In this document: piece after piece, positions 52,147-63,330 of the stretch
How positions within the stretch are numbered: position 1 is the first letter of the stretch
Layout: each line of letters opens with the position of its first letter
Origin: Bradyrhizobium tropiciagri
Lineage (GTDB): Bacteria; Pseudomonadota; Alphaproteobacteria; Rhizobiales; Xanthobacteraceae
Direction of reading: 5' to 3'
NCBI RefSeq assembly: GCF_018130505.1
Contig: NZ_JAFCKH010000003.1
Coordinates: 434,001-498,000, forward strand
Length of the DNA stretch: 64,000 bases
Program-made: the position numbers and the translations under genes
Notes under the pieces: model-generated
The model's database searches: none
Told to the model about the DNA's origin: nothing
What the model saw: the letters and a program-made list of their open reading frames with translations, nothing else

Positions 52147-54185
52147 CAGGACTTCTCCTCGATCTCGCTCGGCGCAATTGTTATCAGGATAGCGCCCGCC
52201 GGAACGGTATCCCCCACATTGCAACGTATCTGCTCGATGCGGCCGGCCACTTGCGCCCGCAGCGTATGAATCAGCTTCATCGCTTCCATCTGCATGATCG
52301 GCGCGCCTCTCTCGACGGTATCTCCAAGCGCCACATGGAGTTGCGAGACGACACCATGCAGCGGTGCTTCGATCGCATTGCCGGACTTTTCCAGGTTGGC
52401 GTGTTCGCGCGGCATCTCAATCCGTAGGCGGATGCTCGCGGACAGCGAAAGGCCCGCGCGGGTGATGCTGACGACATTACGGTCACGCAGGGCGATGAAA
52501 GCAGAGCCCGAAGGAGACGCCAGCGTGGTCTTGCCGCCTTCGGTGACGGGCCTGCCGAGGTCGATGGATGCGCCATCGAGCTCGACGACGATGCCGTCGT
52601 GGCCGACCTGGACGTCGGCATCGCACTGGCCGTATTCATCGACGAGATGGAGCGATGTCTTGGCGGGGCGCACCGCCGAGGTGACCCGGACCGCGCTGCG
52701 GCGGTCCCAGGGGCTGATCCATTGCGCGGCCGGTTCGGCGCTGTCGAGCGCTGCCCAAACCACGCAGGCTGCCGCGCGCAGGCTTCGCAGTTCTTCGGCG
52801 TCCGGTTTCCAACCGTTCGGATAGGCGGTCTCGATGAAGCGCGTGGTGGCGTGTCCGTCGGCAAACAGCGGCTGGCGCACCGCGTCGCGAAGGAAAGGTT
52901 GGATGGTTGGAACGCCGAGCAGCGTCAGTTCCGACAGCCCCTTGCCGAGCCGTGTGAGAGCGGCGGCGCGATCGGCGCCATGCGCGATCAGCTTGGCCAG
53001 CATCGAGTCGTAATACAGGCTGACTTGCGAGCCGGTTTCGACACCGCTGTCGAAGCGCGCGCCGTGCTGCGCGTCCACGGCAAGCAGCTTGCCGGTCGCG
53101 GACTGGAAGCCGAGGTCGGCGCGCTCGGCGGTAATGCGAGCCTCGATCGCATGGCCGCGAGCGCGGATCTTGTCTTGCGCGAGTGGAAGCTTTTCACCCG
53201 CTGCGGCAAGCAGCTGCCATTCGACGAGGTCGATGCCGGTGATGAACTCGGTGACCGGGTGCTCGACCTGCAAGCGTGTATTCATTTCGAGGAAATACGG
53301 CTCATCGCTGTCCCGGTCCATGATGAACTCGACCGTTCCGGCGGAGTCATAGCCGATGGTGCGGCCGAGCTTCAGTGCGGCATCGAACAGCTTGGCGCGC
53401 ACGCTGTCGGGGAGGTTGGGGGCAGGGGCCTCTTCCAGAAGCTTCTGGTTATTGCGCTGGACCGAGCAGTCGCGCTCGAACAGGTGAACGAGGTTACCGG
53501 TGCGGTCGCCGGCGAGTTGGACCTCGAGATGGCGCGGGTTGAGGATGAATTTCTCGAGCAGAATGGAGCCGTCGCCGAACGCCGCCTCAGCCTCCGCCTT
53601 GGCGGCGGCAAGTGCGGTCTCGAAATCCTTCGCGTCGTCGACACGGCGCATGCCGCGACCACCGCCGCCGGCAGACGCCTTGATCAGGACGGGAAAGCCG
53701 ATCCGGCCGGCTTCGCGCAATAGCGTGGCCGCGCTCTGATCGGCGCCGTGATAGCCGGGGACTGTCGGCACATCGGCGGCTTCCGCGATCCGCTTGGATT
53801 CGATCTTCGAGCCCATCTGTTCGACGGCCTTGGCGGACGGGCCGACGAAGATGAGGCCGGCGGCTTCACACCGCTTCACGAAGGTGGCGTTTTCCGACAG
53901 GAAGCCGTAGCCCGGATGGATCGCATCGGCGCCGGCCTGCTTTGCGGCGGCGAGGATCGCATCGATGTCGAGATAGCTGGCGCGAGCCGGCGGCGGACCG
54001 ATCCGGATGGCTTCGTCGGCGGCTTTGACGTGGGGCGCCTGTGCGTCGGCATCCGAATAGACGGCGACGGTGCGGATACCGAGGCGCGTGCAGGTGCGCA
54101 TGATGCGGAGCGCGATCTCACCGCGATTGGCGATCAGGACCGAAGCGATGGGGCGGGGGCTCAGGAGAAGCGACACGGGCGGCAT
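52146..54185 (-). CDS. Acyl-CoA carboxylase alpha subunit (biotin carboxylase + BCCP)
   Basis: A 679-aa subunit combining biotin carboxylase (ATP-grasp) and biotin carboxyl carrier domains. VLIANRGEIALRIMRTCTRL at residue 16 and GFLSENATFVKRCEAAGLIF mark the N-domain, GGGGRGMRRV the ATP-grasp loop, and MQMEAMKLIHTLRA with biotinyl Lys637 the carrier. The size matches 3-methylcrotonyl-CoA, geranyl-CoA or propionyl-CoA carboxylases. With the beta subunit one base away it carboxylates an unsaturated or short acyl-CoA. Start ATG at 54185. Confidence 0.92.
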   Translation of the reverse strand: MPPVSLLLSPRPIASVLIANRGEIALRIMRTCTRLGIRTVAVYSDADAQAPHVKAADEAIRIGPPPARASYLDIDAILAAAKQAGADAIHPGYGFLSENATFVKRCEAAGLIFVGPSAKAVEQMGSKIESKRIAEAADVPTVPGYHGADQSAATLLREAGRIGFPVLIKASAGGGGRGMRRVDDAKDFETALAAAKAEAEAAFGDGSILLEKFILNPRHLEVQLAGDRTGNLVHLFERDCSVQRNNQKLLEEAPAPNLPDSVRAKLFDAALKLGRTIGYDSAGTVEFIMDRDSDEPYFLEMNTRLQVEHPVTEFITGIDLVEWQLLAAAGEKLPLAQDKIRARGHAIEARITAERADLGFQSATGKLLAVDAQHGARFDSGVETGSQVSLYYDSMLAKLIAHGADRAAALTRLGKGLSELTLLGVPTIQPFLRDAVRQPLFADGHATTRFIETAYPNGWKPDAEELRSLRAAACVVWAALDSAEPAAQWISPWDRRSAVRVTSAVRPAKTSLHLVDEYGQCDADVQVGHDGIVVELDGASIDLGRPVTEGGKTTLASPSGSAFIALRDRNVVSITRAGLSLSASIRLRIEMPREHANLEKSGNAIEAPLHGVVSQLHVALGDTVERGAPIMQMEAMKLIHTLRAQVAGRIEQIRCNVGDTVPAGAILITIAPSEIEEKS

Positions 54186-54186
54186 C

Positions 54187-55788
<1,602 letters not shown>

Positions 55789-55822
55789 ATCGGGATATCG
55801 CCGGATTTCTTCTCGATTGGGT

Positions 55823-56275
55823 TCAGGTGGTTCCTTCGGGGCGGCGTTGCATCAGCAGTGTGATCGAGCCGGTCTGCACGATCTCCTCGCGCTGGTTCAA
55901 GACCTCGAAGCCGAGCTTGAGAACGCCGCGTCCCGCAGTCTTGCTGGGTCGCGCTTCGAGCGGGGTGACAGCGGCGCTGATGGTGTCGCCGAGCTTGACC
56001 GGGGCCTTGAAATCCCACGACACGCCCAACAGGCCCATCGCGGTGCCGTCGATCCAGTTCATCTGCGACATCAGCCCGATCGCGCTCGAGAGCACCAGCG
56101 GGCCATGTGCGACCCGGCTGCCGAAGATGCTGTTCCTGGAAAACTCCTCATCGACATGGAGCGGGTTGTGGTCGCCGACCAGGCCGGCGAACAGCGACAC
56201 GTCGCCTTCGTTCACTGTCCGGCCGCGCGTTCTGCGGGTGCGATTGATTTCAAAATCTTCCAGGTAGAGACCCAA
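55823..56275 (-). CDS. MaoC-type hydratase-like protein (first)
   Basis: A 150-aa hot-dog-fold protein with an intact Asp-x4-His (LVGDHNPLHVDEEF), plus RVAHGPLVLSSAIG and a C-terminal strand region. It is the first gene of the carboxylase operon, divergent from tetR. Members hydrate 2-enoyl-CoA to 3-hydroxyacyl-CoA; the substrate is not known. ATG start at 56275. Confidence 0.87.
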   Translation of the reverse strand: MGLYLEDFEINRTRRTRGRTVNEGDVSLFAGLVGDHNPLHVDEEFSRNSIFGSRVAHGPLVLSSAIGLMSQMNWIDGTAMGLLGVSWDFKAPVKLGDTISAAVTPLEARPSKTAGRGVLKLGFEVLNQREEIVQTGSITLLMQRRPEGTT

Positions 56276-56310
56276 GGCAATTCCCCTTGTTCGGGCGGCA
56301 TTTTCTACTA

Positions 56311-56328
56311 ACTAACCGGACGGTAAGT
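56311..56328. promoter_or_regulatory. Candidate TetR operator
   Basis: ACTAACCGGACGGTAAGT is an 18-bp imperfect palindrome of the form ACTnACCG-nn-CGGTnAGT, a frequent TetR target shape. It lies in the intergenic region between the divergent MaoC/carboxylase operon and the tetR gene, suggesting that the regulator controls both directions. Confidence 0.6.
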
Positions 56329-56392
56329 AAACCGACTTGTCAGAAGGTACACTAACGGCTAGCGTAGAGACCGGCAAGATGCGGAGGTCGAT

Positions 56393-57118
56393 TTGTTTCC
56401 CACCAGGGAAGACGTGCACGGGATCAGGCGCCTTGAAGTGCTGCGTGAAGCCGCGGCCTCGTTCAATTTCAAGGGCTATCACGGGACCTCGATGAACGAG
56501 ATCGCCGCGAGTCTCGGTGTGACGAAGGCGGCGCTCTACCACTACTTCCCGAACAAGACGAGTTTGCTCGCCGCGTGCTTCGAGCACGCGATGGATGCGG
56601 CGTTCGCGAGCATGGAGCGCGCGCGCAAGGAGGGGCGCAACGGCCGGGAGCGGCTGGTTCTGACGATGTCCTACTACGTCGCGCAACTGATCAACGAATT
56701 GAATTGCTGCGTCGTGCTGATGGAAGACCGGGCGCTGGAGCCTGAAGATCAGGCCAAGCTGGTGCGGCAGCGCGACCGCTTCGAGCGAGCGTTGCGTGGT
56801 TTCATCCGCGAGGGAATCGACGATGGAAGCGTCGTGCCCTGCGATCCCAAGCTTGCCATCTTTGTCATTCTGGGCGCCATGAACTGGGTGCCGAAATGGT
56901 TCAAGCCAAGCGGGGTGTGGAAGCCCGACCAACTCAACACGGCGCTCGCCCAGATGTTCGAGAGGTTGATCTCGTCCTCGCCGGTCGCTGCCATGGCAGG
57001 CGACGTTGGCGAGTTGCCATCGCGCTCCGATCCGCCCTCGAGCTTGAGTGCGCTGGCCGAGCTTGGGCGCGGGGCGCGGGTAACGAAAATCGCAAAGAAA
57101 ATAAAACAGTCAAGGTAG
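56393..57118 (+). CDS. TetR-family transcriptional regulator
   Basis: A 241-aa regulator. The helix-turn-helix is SLGVTKAALYHYFPNKTSLL (residues about 40-59), followed by a large ligand domain and a charged tail. It starts at a TTG with GCGGAGG five bases upstream, which fits better than any ATG nearby. Divergent from the MaoC-carboxylase operon; its ligand is probably an acyl-CoA, which is inference from family and position. Confidence 0.87.
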   Translation: MFPTREDVHGIRRLEVLREAAASFNFKGYHGTSMNEIAASLGVTKAALYHYFPNKTSLLAACFEHAMDAAFASMERARKEGRNGRERLVLTMSYYVAQLINELNCCVVLMEDRALEPEDQAKLVRQRDRFERALRGFIREGIDDGSVVPCDPKLAIFVILGAMNWVPKWFKPSGVWKPDQLNTALAQMFERLISSSPVAAMAGDVGELPSRSDPPSSLSALAELGRGARVTKIAKKIKQSR

Positions 57119-57211
57119 GAGGAAAGCGATGAGGGAGGGAGAGATGCAAAGGCGTCGAGGTCCGGCAATTTGCTCTTCATCGCTCTGACGGCGTGAAGGA
57201 GCGTATCTATC

Positions 57212-58084
57212 ATGATCGCCAATCTCATCGTTGGAGGTCTCGCGGCCGGCTGCCTCTACGCGATGGTCGGTATCGCCATCGTCGTCGTGCTCAACATCAC
57301 CGACATCGCCAACTTCGCGCAAGGCGAGATGGCGATGGTGACGACGTTCTTCGCCTACTGGCTGCTGAACAGCGTCGGTCTCACCTGGTGGCAGGCGGTG
57401 CCGATCGCGATCCTTTTCGGCCTCGTGCAGGGCGTCATCATCCAGCAGGTCGTGATCCGTCCGTTGATCGGCAGTCCGGTGCTGTCGGCGATTATCGCGA
57501 CGCTTGGACTCAATATTGTGCTCAACAGCGTCGCCGGCCTGATCTGGGGGCACCAGACCTATACGTTTCCATCGCCGTTCGCCTTTTCGGCGCCGTTCAT
57601 GATCGGAAGCGTGCCGGTTCCGGTCGACGCCGTCGTCAGTATCATGGCGGGTCTCGCGATTGTCGTGGCGATGACCTGGTTTCTCCGTTTTACCTGGATT
57701 GGCCTCGGCTTGCGCGCCGCTAGCCAGAACCCGACGGTGGCCCGCATGATGGGCGTGTCGATCTCCCGCAGCTCCGCGATCGCGTGGGGGCTCGGCGGAT
57801 TGATCGGCGGCATAGCCGGCATCCTGGTCGCGCCGTCGCTGTTTCTCGATACCAATCTGATGAGCGCGCTTCTCATCAAGGCGTTCGCCGGCGGCGTGCT
57901 CGGCGGCCTGCACAGCATGATCGGCGTCTTCCTCGGTTGCCTGGCGCTCGGGGTCGCCGAAAACCTGGTCGGCGCTTATGTCTCGCCGGCATTCGGTGAG
58001 GCCATCACTTTCATCATCATCATCGCCGTGCTGATTGTCCGTCCCGAGGGTGTCTTCGGCCGCGTCAAGGTGCGCAAGGTATGA
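57212..58084 (+). CDS. livH: Branched-chain-type ABC permease (LivH-like)
   Basis: A 290-aa membrane permease of the HAAT family. Hydrophobic segments begin with LIVGGLAAGCLYAMVGIAIV and include FAQGEMAMVTTFFAYWLLN and GLRAASQNPTVARMMGVSI (EAA-loop region for ATPase contact). It moves branched-chain amino acids or related carboxylic acids across the inner membrane. First gene of livHMGF and overlaps livM as ATGA. GAAGGAG precedes the ATG. Confidence 0.88.
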   Translation: MIANLIVGGLAAGCLYAMVGIAIVVVLNITDIANFAQGEMAMVTTFFAYWLLNSVGLTWWQAVPIAILFGLVQGVIIQQVVIRPLIGSPVLSAIIATLGLNIVLNSVAGLIWGHQTYTFPSPFAFSAPFMIGSVPVPVDAVVSIMAGLAIVVAMTWFLRFTWIGLGLRAASQNPTVARMMGVSISRSSAIAWGLGGLIGGIAGILVAPSLFLDTNLMSALLIKAFAGGVLGGLHSMIGVFLGCLALGVAENLVGAYVSPAFGEAITFIIIIAVLIVRPEGVFGRVKVRKV

Positions 58085-59049
58085 GCGCCGCAGCCGACAT
58101 CGAGCGGGCGCAGCGCCAGGCGCTGCCATTTGGAACCGGGCCGATTCTGCTCGGCGTGTGTGTCGCGGCCGCCTGCGCCGCGCCTTTCGTGCTGAATGGT
58201 TACGGGCTCTATGTGCTGAATCTGACCGGCGTCTTCGCCCTGGTCGCGCTCGGGCTCAACCTGCTCACGGGTTATGCCGGCCAGATCAGCCTGTGTCATG
58301 CCGCTTTCTTCGGCGTTGGCGCATACGCCACCGCGATCCTGACGCAGACGGCCGGCGTTCCGTACCTGTTGTCGCTTCTCGTCGGTGGCCTGCTCACGGC
58401 TTGTGTCGGTGCCGTCGTGGCGGTGCCGGCGATGCGGCTCAAGAGCCTCTACCTTGCCATCGCGACGCTGGGCTTCGGCGTCGTGCTGCAGAAGATCATC
58501 TTCGAATGGCGCAGCCTCACCAACGGAGGCGGCGGGCTCGCGCTCAGTCCGCCGGTGATCGGCGGCTACGAACTGCGCGCGACCGGCCTTTACTATCTGA
58601 CGTTGGCCGTCGTGACGTTGGGTGTCTGGGGCGCATGGAACGTCAGCCGCGGCCGTACCGGGCGTGCGCTCCTGATCATCAAGGAGAGCGAGATCGCAGC
58701 CGGCGCGCTCGGTATCCCGGCCGCTCGCTACAAGGTGATCGCGTTCGCCATCAGCGCATTCTACGCGGCGGTCGCCGGCGGGCTGTTCGCCTATCTCGTC
58801 CGATACATCCATCCCGAGAATTTCAGCGTCGGTCTTTCCATCGCCTTTCTCAGCATGGTCGTGATCGGCGGCCTCGGCACCATCGGCGGTTCGATTGTCG
58901 GGGCGGCCTTCTACGTCATCGTTCCCGAGCTGCTGCGCGGCATCAAGGATGCTCCCGGACTCGTGTTCGGCTTGCTGCTCGTCATCGTCATGGTCCTGAT
59001 GCCGAAGGGCCTCTGGGGGCTGGCGCGCCGTATTGGACGGAGGGCCTGA
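58081..59049 (+). CDS. livM: Branched-chain-type ABC permease (LivM-like)
   Basis: A 322-aa second membrane permease of the same transporter. LNLTGVFALVALGLNLLTGY, GQISLCHAAFFGVGAYATAI and LSMVVIGGLGTIGGSIVGAA are signature stretches; RTGRALLIIKESEIAAGALG is the ATPase-contact loop. Coupled with livH by the ATGA overlap; livG follows immediately. Confidence 0.88.
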   Translation: MSAAADIERAQRQALPFGTGPILLGVCVAAACAAPFVLNGYGLYVLNLTGVFALVALGLNLLTGYAGQISLCHAAFFGVGAYATAILTQTAGVPYLLSLLVGGLLTACVGAVVAVPAMRLKSLYLAIATLGFGVVLQKIIFEWRSLTNGGGGLALSPPVIGGYELRATGLYYLTLAVVTLGVWGAWNVSRGRTGRALLIIKESEIAAGALGIPAARYKVIAFAISAFYAAVAGGLFAYLVRYIHPENFSVGLSIAFLSMVVIGGLGTIGGSIVGAAFYVIVPELLRGIKDAPGLVFGLLLVIVMVLMPKGLWGLARRIGRRA

Positions 59050-59050
59050 G

Positions 59051-59815
59051 ATGGCGCGCCTTTCAATCGAAGACGTTTCGGTCGATTTCGGCGGCATCCA
59101 TGCGCTCCAAGACGTCACCTTCGAGTTCGAGTCGGGCGCGATCGTCGGCTTGATCGGGCCGAATGGTGCCGGCAAGAGCACACTCCTGAATTGCGTCTCC
59201 GGCATCACGCGGCCGACCCAAGGCCGGGTCCGGCTCGACGACAAGGTTCTCTCGGCGTTGCCGCCGGCGAGTGTCGCCGGCTGTGGCATCGGTCGCGTGT
59301 TCCAGCATCCTGAGCTGGTTGTCGATCTTTCCGTGAGGGAAAATCTCCTGATCGCCTGCCATCGTTCGCTCGGCTATGGCCTCGTCAGCGAGCTCCTGAA
59401 GCTTCCGAACATGTGGCGGGCGGAGCGTGATGCCGCACGCCGGGTCGATCAGATGCTCGACCGCCTCGGTTTGTCTGATAGCGCCGAACTTGCGATCCGC
59501 AATCTGCCCTACGGCCACCGCAAGCTGGTCGACCTCGGCCGCGCGTTGCTGATGGATGTCCGGTTCCTGCTGCTGGATGAGCCGATCGCGGGGCTGAACG
59601 ACGCCGAGGTCGCCAAACTGCGCGAGCTGCTGCTCCGCCTGCGGGACGAGCTTGGTATCGGCATTCTCGTCGTCGAGCACAACATGCCGTTCGTCTCGCG
59701 GCTCTGCGACCGCCTGGTCGTTCTCGATCTGGGCCGGCTCATTGCGAACGGCCTGCCGGCCGATGTGCTCCGCGACCCCACGGTAATGGCCTCCTATCTC
59801 GGCGAGGACGCCTGA
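59051..59815 (+). CDS. livG: Branched-chain-type ABC ATPase (LivG-like)
   Basis: A 254-aa ATPase. Walker A is GPNGAGKST (about residue 36), and the D-loop region is LLLDEPIAGLND; RNLPYGHRKLVDLGRALLM replaces the usual LSGGQ with LPYGHRK, as in LivG proteins. The start ATG at 59051 lies behind GGAGGG; an earlier in-frame ATG would add six residues. It shares TGATG with livF. Confidence 0.9.
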   Translation: MARLSIEDVSVDFGGIHALQDVTFEFESGAIVGLIGPNGAGKSTLLNCVSGITRPTQGRVRLDDKVLSALPPASVAGCGIGRVFQHPELVVDLSVRENLLIACHRSLGYGLVSELLKLPNMWRAERDAARRVDQMLDRLGLSDSAELAIRNLPYGHRKLVDLGRALLMDVRFLLLDEPIAGLNDAEVAKLRELLLRLRDELGIGILVVEHNMPFVSRLCDRLVVLDLGRLIANGLPADVLRDPTVMASYLGEDA

Positions 59816-60516
59816 TGCTGGAGATCAACAATCTCAATGTCCGATACGGCGCGGTCGAAGCCTTGCGCGACGTCTCGATCAAGGTTGGCTCCGGCAACCT
59901 TGTCGCCATCCTCGGCGCGAACGGCGCCGGCAAGTCGACCTTGCTCCGGGCGATCAGCGGCATTGTCGGCACCGCGTCGGGCAGTATCGCGTTGCTCGGA
60001 AGCGCGATCGGCGGCTTGAGCCCGGAGGAGATCGTGCGGCGCGGCGTCGCGCATGTGCCGGAGGGGCGCGGGATCTTCCCGGACCTGACGGTGAAGGAAA
60101 ACCTCATGATCGGCGCCTATGCGCGGCGCGGCCGGGATCTCACCGCCGACTATCGCAAAGTGATGCAGATGTTTCCGCCGATCGAGCGGCGCGAGCGGCA
60201 ATTCGGCTACACGCTTTCCGGCGGCGAACAGCAGATGCTGGCAATCGGCCGCGCCCTGATGGCGGCGCCGCGGCTGCTGCTGGCCGACGAGCTGAGCCTC
60301 GGACTCGCGCCGATCATCGTCAAGCAGGTGTTCGCCAAGCTCGATGAGGTACGCAAGACGGGCATCACGGTGCTCGTCGTCGAGCAGAACGCCCGGCTTG
60401 CGATGAAATTCGCCGACTACCTCTATGTGCTCAAATATGGCCGCGTGGTGATGCAAGGATCACGCGAGGAGTTCGAACGGTCGACCGAACTGGTCGACGC
60501 TTACCTCGGTGTCTGA
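59815..60516 (+). CDS. livF: Branched-chain-type ABC ATPase (LivF-like)
   Basis: A 233-aa ATPase with Walker A GANGAGKST, signature TLSGGEQQMLAIGRALM and Walker B LLLADELSLGLAP. It pairs with LivG to power uptake. Length and order complete a standard livHMGF set. Two bases separate it from the acyl-CoA ligase gene. Confidence 0.9.
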   Translation: MLEINNLNVRYGAVEALRDVSIKVGSGNLVAILGANGAGKSTLLRAISGIVGTASGSIALLGSAIGGLSPEEIVRRGVAHVPEGRGIFPDLTVKENLMIGAYARRGRDLTADYRKVMQMFPPIERRERQFGYTLSGGEQQMLAIGRALMAAPRLLLADELSLGLAPIIVKQVFAKLDEVRKTGITVLVVEQNARLAMKFADYLYVLKYGRVVMQGSREEFERSTELVDAYLGV

Positions 60517-60518
60517 CG

Positions 60519-62129
60519 ATGCATGATTATCCGCTCAAGCAACGCACCATCGGACGGCTGCTGGCCGACAAGGCAGGCCGCATTGGCGACCGCACCTGGT
60601 TGATCCATGGCGGCGAGAAGTACAGCTACGCCGAGGCGCACGACATCTCGAACTGTTACGCCAACGGATTTGCCGACCGCGGCGTCCGCAAGGGTGATCA
60701 TGTTGCGATCATGATGCCCAATTGTCCGGAGTTCATCTGGACGATCTGGGGACTCGGCAAGCTCGGTGCCGTCACGGTGCCGCTCAACACCGCGGCGAGG
60801 GGTGACCTGCTGCGCTATTTCATCACCCAATCGGACTCGAGCGTCGTCGTTGTCGCCAGCGAATGGGCCGACCGCATGGCGGAAGCTCTGACGGTCGAGA
60901 ACAACATTCATACCTTCGTCGTCCACGGTGGCGCCGGGTCGAAGCTCGCGAGCCTCGGCAAGCCGTTGGTCGACATCAAGACGCTGGCGGGCGCGTCGCC
61001 GCGTGAGCCGGATCCGGAGCTGGTGCAGGCCAGCGATCCGCAATACATCATGTATACGTCCGGCACGACCGGTCCGTCGAAAGGTGTGATCAGCCCGCAC
61101 TCGCAGGCACACGGTGTCGGCCGCTCCCTCGCACAGAACTACGGCTACCGCAGTGATGACGTGATCTTCACATGCCTGCCGCTGTTTCACGGCAACGCGC
61201 TCTGGTACTCCTGTTACGCTGCGTTCTGGGCCGACTGCACGCTCGCCATCTCGCCGCGCTTTTCGGCCAGCACCTTCTGGGACGAGATCAGGGCGGCCGG
61301 CGCCACCCAGTTCAATTCGCTCGGCGCCATGACCAATATTCTGCTGCGAACGCCGCCATCGGCGCGGGACCGCGATCATCGCGTGCGCCAGGCGATGATC
61401 GTGCCGCTGTCGCCGGACTCCTATCGCGATGTTTCCGAACGCTTCGGCGTCCAGGTGACGTCGCTCTACGCGATGACCGAGACCTTCGCCGTGACGATGT
61501 TCTGCCCCGAGGATCCCGAAGCCAAGGGCGCCTCGGCCGGCCGGCCGCGCGGTCTTGCCGAAATCCTGATCGTCAGCGACGAGGACGATCCGCTGCCGGC
61601 GGGCGAGGTCGGCGAGATCTGCGTGCGGCCGTCCGAGCCCGGGATCATCATGTCCGGCTATTACAAGATGCCGGAGGCGACCGTGCGCGACACGCGCAAT
61701 CTCTGGCTTCACACCGGCGATCGCGGCCGCGTCGACGAGGACGGCTATCTCTATTTCGTCGATCGCAAGAAGGAGGCGATTCGTCGCCGCGGCGAGAATA
61801 TCTCCGCTTACGAAGTCGAGATGCTCGTGGCGAAGCATCCGGCCGTGCTCGAGGTCGCGGCAGTGCCGGTGACCTCGGAACTCAGCGAGGACGAGGTGAT
61901 GATCTTTGTCGTCTGTCGCGACAAGGCGAGTGTCAGCGAGGAGGAACTGGTGCGCTTTGCCAACCGCAACATGGCGCACTTCATGGTGCCACGCTTCGTG
62001 CATTTCATCGATGCGCTGCCCAAGACAGCGAGCGAGAAGATCGAGAAATACAAGCTGAAGACCTGGGCCGAGCAGAATCGCGCGTCCCTCTGGGATCGCG
62101 AGGCCGTTGGTCTCAAGCTTGAGCGGTGA
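60519..62129 (+). CDS. Acyl-CoA ligase / AMP-dependent synthetase
   Basis: A 536-aa ANL-family ligase. YIMYTSGTTGPSKGVISPHS, LYAMTETFAVTMFCPEDPEA, LWLHTGDRGRVDEDGYLYFV and RRRGENISAYEVE are typical; a late lysine in SEKIEKYKLK is the ligase catalytic residue. It should activate the acid imported by the adjacent transporter. Substrate unknown; the context (carboxylase operon) suggests a branched or unsaturated acid. Confidence 0.9.
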   Translation: MHDYPLKQRTIGRLLADKAGRIGDRTWLIHGGEKYSYAEAHDISNCYANGFADRGVRKGDHVAIMMPNCPEFIWTIWGLGKLGAVTVPLNTAARGDLLRYFITQSDSSVVVVASEWADRMAEALTVENNIHTFVVHGGAGSKLASLGKPLVDIKTLAGASPREPDPELVQASDPQYIMYTSGTTGPSKGVISPHSQAHGVGRSLAQNYGYRSDDVIFTCLPLFHGNALWYSCYAAFWADCTLAISPRFSASTFWDEIRAAGATQFNSLGAMTNILLRTPPSARDRDHRVRQAMIVPLSPDSYRDVSERFGVQVTSLYAMTETFAVTMFCPEDPEAKGASAGRPRGLAEILIVSDEDDPLPAGEVGEICVRPSEPGIIMSGYYKMPEATVRDTRNLWLHTGDRGRVDEDGYLYFVDRKKEAIRRRGENISAYEVEMLVAKHPAVLEVAAVPVTSELSEDEVMIFVVCRDKASVSEEELVRFANRNMAHFMVPRFVHFIDALPKTASEKIEKYKLKTWAEQNRASLWDREAVGLKLER

Positions 62130-62165
62130 AGACTTAACAACAAAAATATATGACGGAGAGGAAAC

Positions 62166-63317
62166 ATGATCGGGAAAGTGTTCGGATGGCGCCTTGCGCT
62201 AGCCACTGCGATAGCAATGACGGTGCTGCCGGCGGTCGCGCAGGAGCCGGTGAAGGTCGGAATGAGCGGGCCGTTCTCGGGCGGCTTGTCGTTGCTCGGA
62301 CAAAGCGTGCGCGACGGCGTCGAGGTCGCGTTCGCGGAAATCAACGAAGCCGGTGGGGTGAGCGGACGCAAGCTCCAGTTCATAGCCGAGGATGACGGTT
62401 ACGAGCCGATGCGTACCATCGCCTCGGCCCGCAAGCTCGTCGAACAAGACAAGGTCGTGGCCCTTCTCGCCGTGACGGGAACCGCGCCGTCTGCGGCGCT
62501 CTTGCCCTTTGTAACGGAGAGCAAGACCCCGATGTTGTTTCCCTACGCCTTCTCGCACTCTCTGACCACGCCGCTGAACCGCGACGTCTTCACCACGCTG
62601 CCCGAGGTGCGCGTCCAGATGGTCGTGCTCGCCAACTACATCCTCAACACGCTCAAGCAGACCAAGGTCGCCGCAATCTACCAGAATGACGATTTCGGTC
62701 AGGACGCGGTTGCTGGTCTCGAGGAGCGTTTCGGCCGCGACAAAATTCCATTGGTCAAGCTGCCGTTCGATCGTGGCACGACCAACTTCAGCGGCGTGGT
62801 CGCGCAGGCCAAGGCTGCCGGGGTCGAGCATGTGGTGTTTCTCGGCATTCCCAAGGACGCCGCGCTGGTGATGCGCGAAGCGAACAACCTCGGCTGGAAG
62901 CCGCAATTCAGCGGCCACAATGCGCTTGGCGACCCCCAGACGTTCCAGCTCGCCGGGCCGTTGGCCGAAGGCGCCATCGCCATTGCGGTGATGGAGCCGC
63001 TGGATTCCGACAAGCCGGCAGTCAAGGCCTTCATCGCGGCACAGCAGAAGTACAAGCCGAATACCAAGCCGACCACCTACAGCATGCACGGCTACCAGGC
63101 GGGTAAACTGTTCGCGGAGATCGTCAAGCGCGCGGGCGGCAAGACCGATGAGGCTTCGATCGTGAGTGCGATCGAGGGCATGCAGGGCTTCGATACCGGC
63201 CTGATGGCGCCACTTACGTTTTCCTCCAAGCAGCATGCCGGAGCTCTCGCGGGCGCGATCATGAAGGCCCAGGGCGGCAAATGGAAGATCATCTCGGACT
63301 GGCTTGCTGCGAACTGA
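62166..63317 (+). CDS. ABC transporter periplasmic binding protein (branched-chain type)
   Basis: A 383-aa exported binding protein with signal peptide MIGKVFGWRLALATAIAMTV...VAQ. The mature domain opens EPVKVGMSGPFSGGLSLLGQ and has AAIYQNDDFGQDAVAGLEER in the second lobe. It belongs to the livHMGF system just upstream. GGAGAGGAAAC before the ATG provides a ribosome site. Confidence 0.9.
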   Translation: MIGKVFGWRLALATAIAMTVLPAVAQEPVKVGMSGPFSGGLSLLGQSVRDGVEVAFAEINEAGGVSGRKLQFIAEDDGYEPMRTIASARKLVEQDKVVALLAVTGTAPSAALLPFVTESKTPMLFPYAFSHSLTTPLNRDVFTTLPEVRVQMVVLANYILNTLKQTKVAAIYQNDDFGQDAVAGLEERFGRDKIPLVKLPFDRGTTNFSGVVAQAKAAGVEHVVFLGIPKDAALVMREANNLGWKPQFSGHNALGDPQTFQLAGPLAEGAIAIAVMEPLDSDKPAVKAFIAAQQKYKPNTKPTTYSMHGYQAGKLFAEIVKRAGGKTDEASIVSAIEGMQGFDTGLMAPLTFSSKQHAGALAGAIMKAQGGKWKIISDWLAAN

Positions 63318-63330
63318 ACGGTAGAGCCCG

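Noticed and set aside
57110-58129. 339-residue minus-strand frame opposite livH
   Set aside because: Asp/His/Arg-rich shadow sequence of a permease gene.
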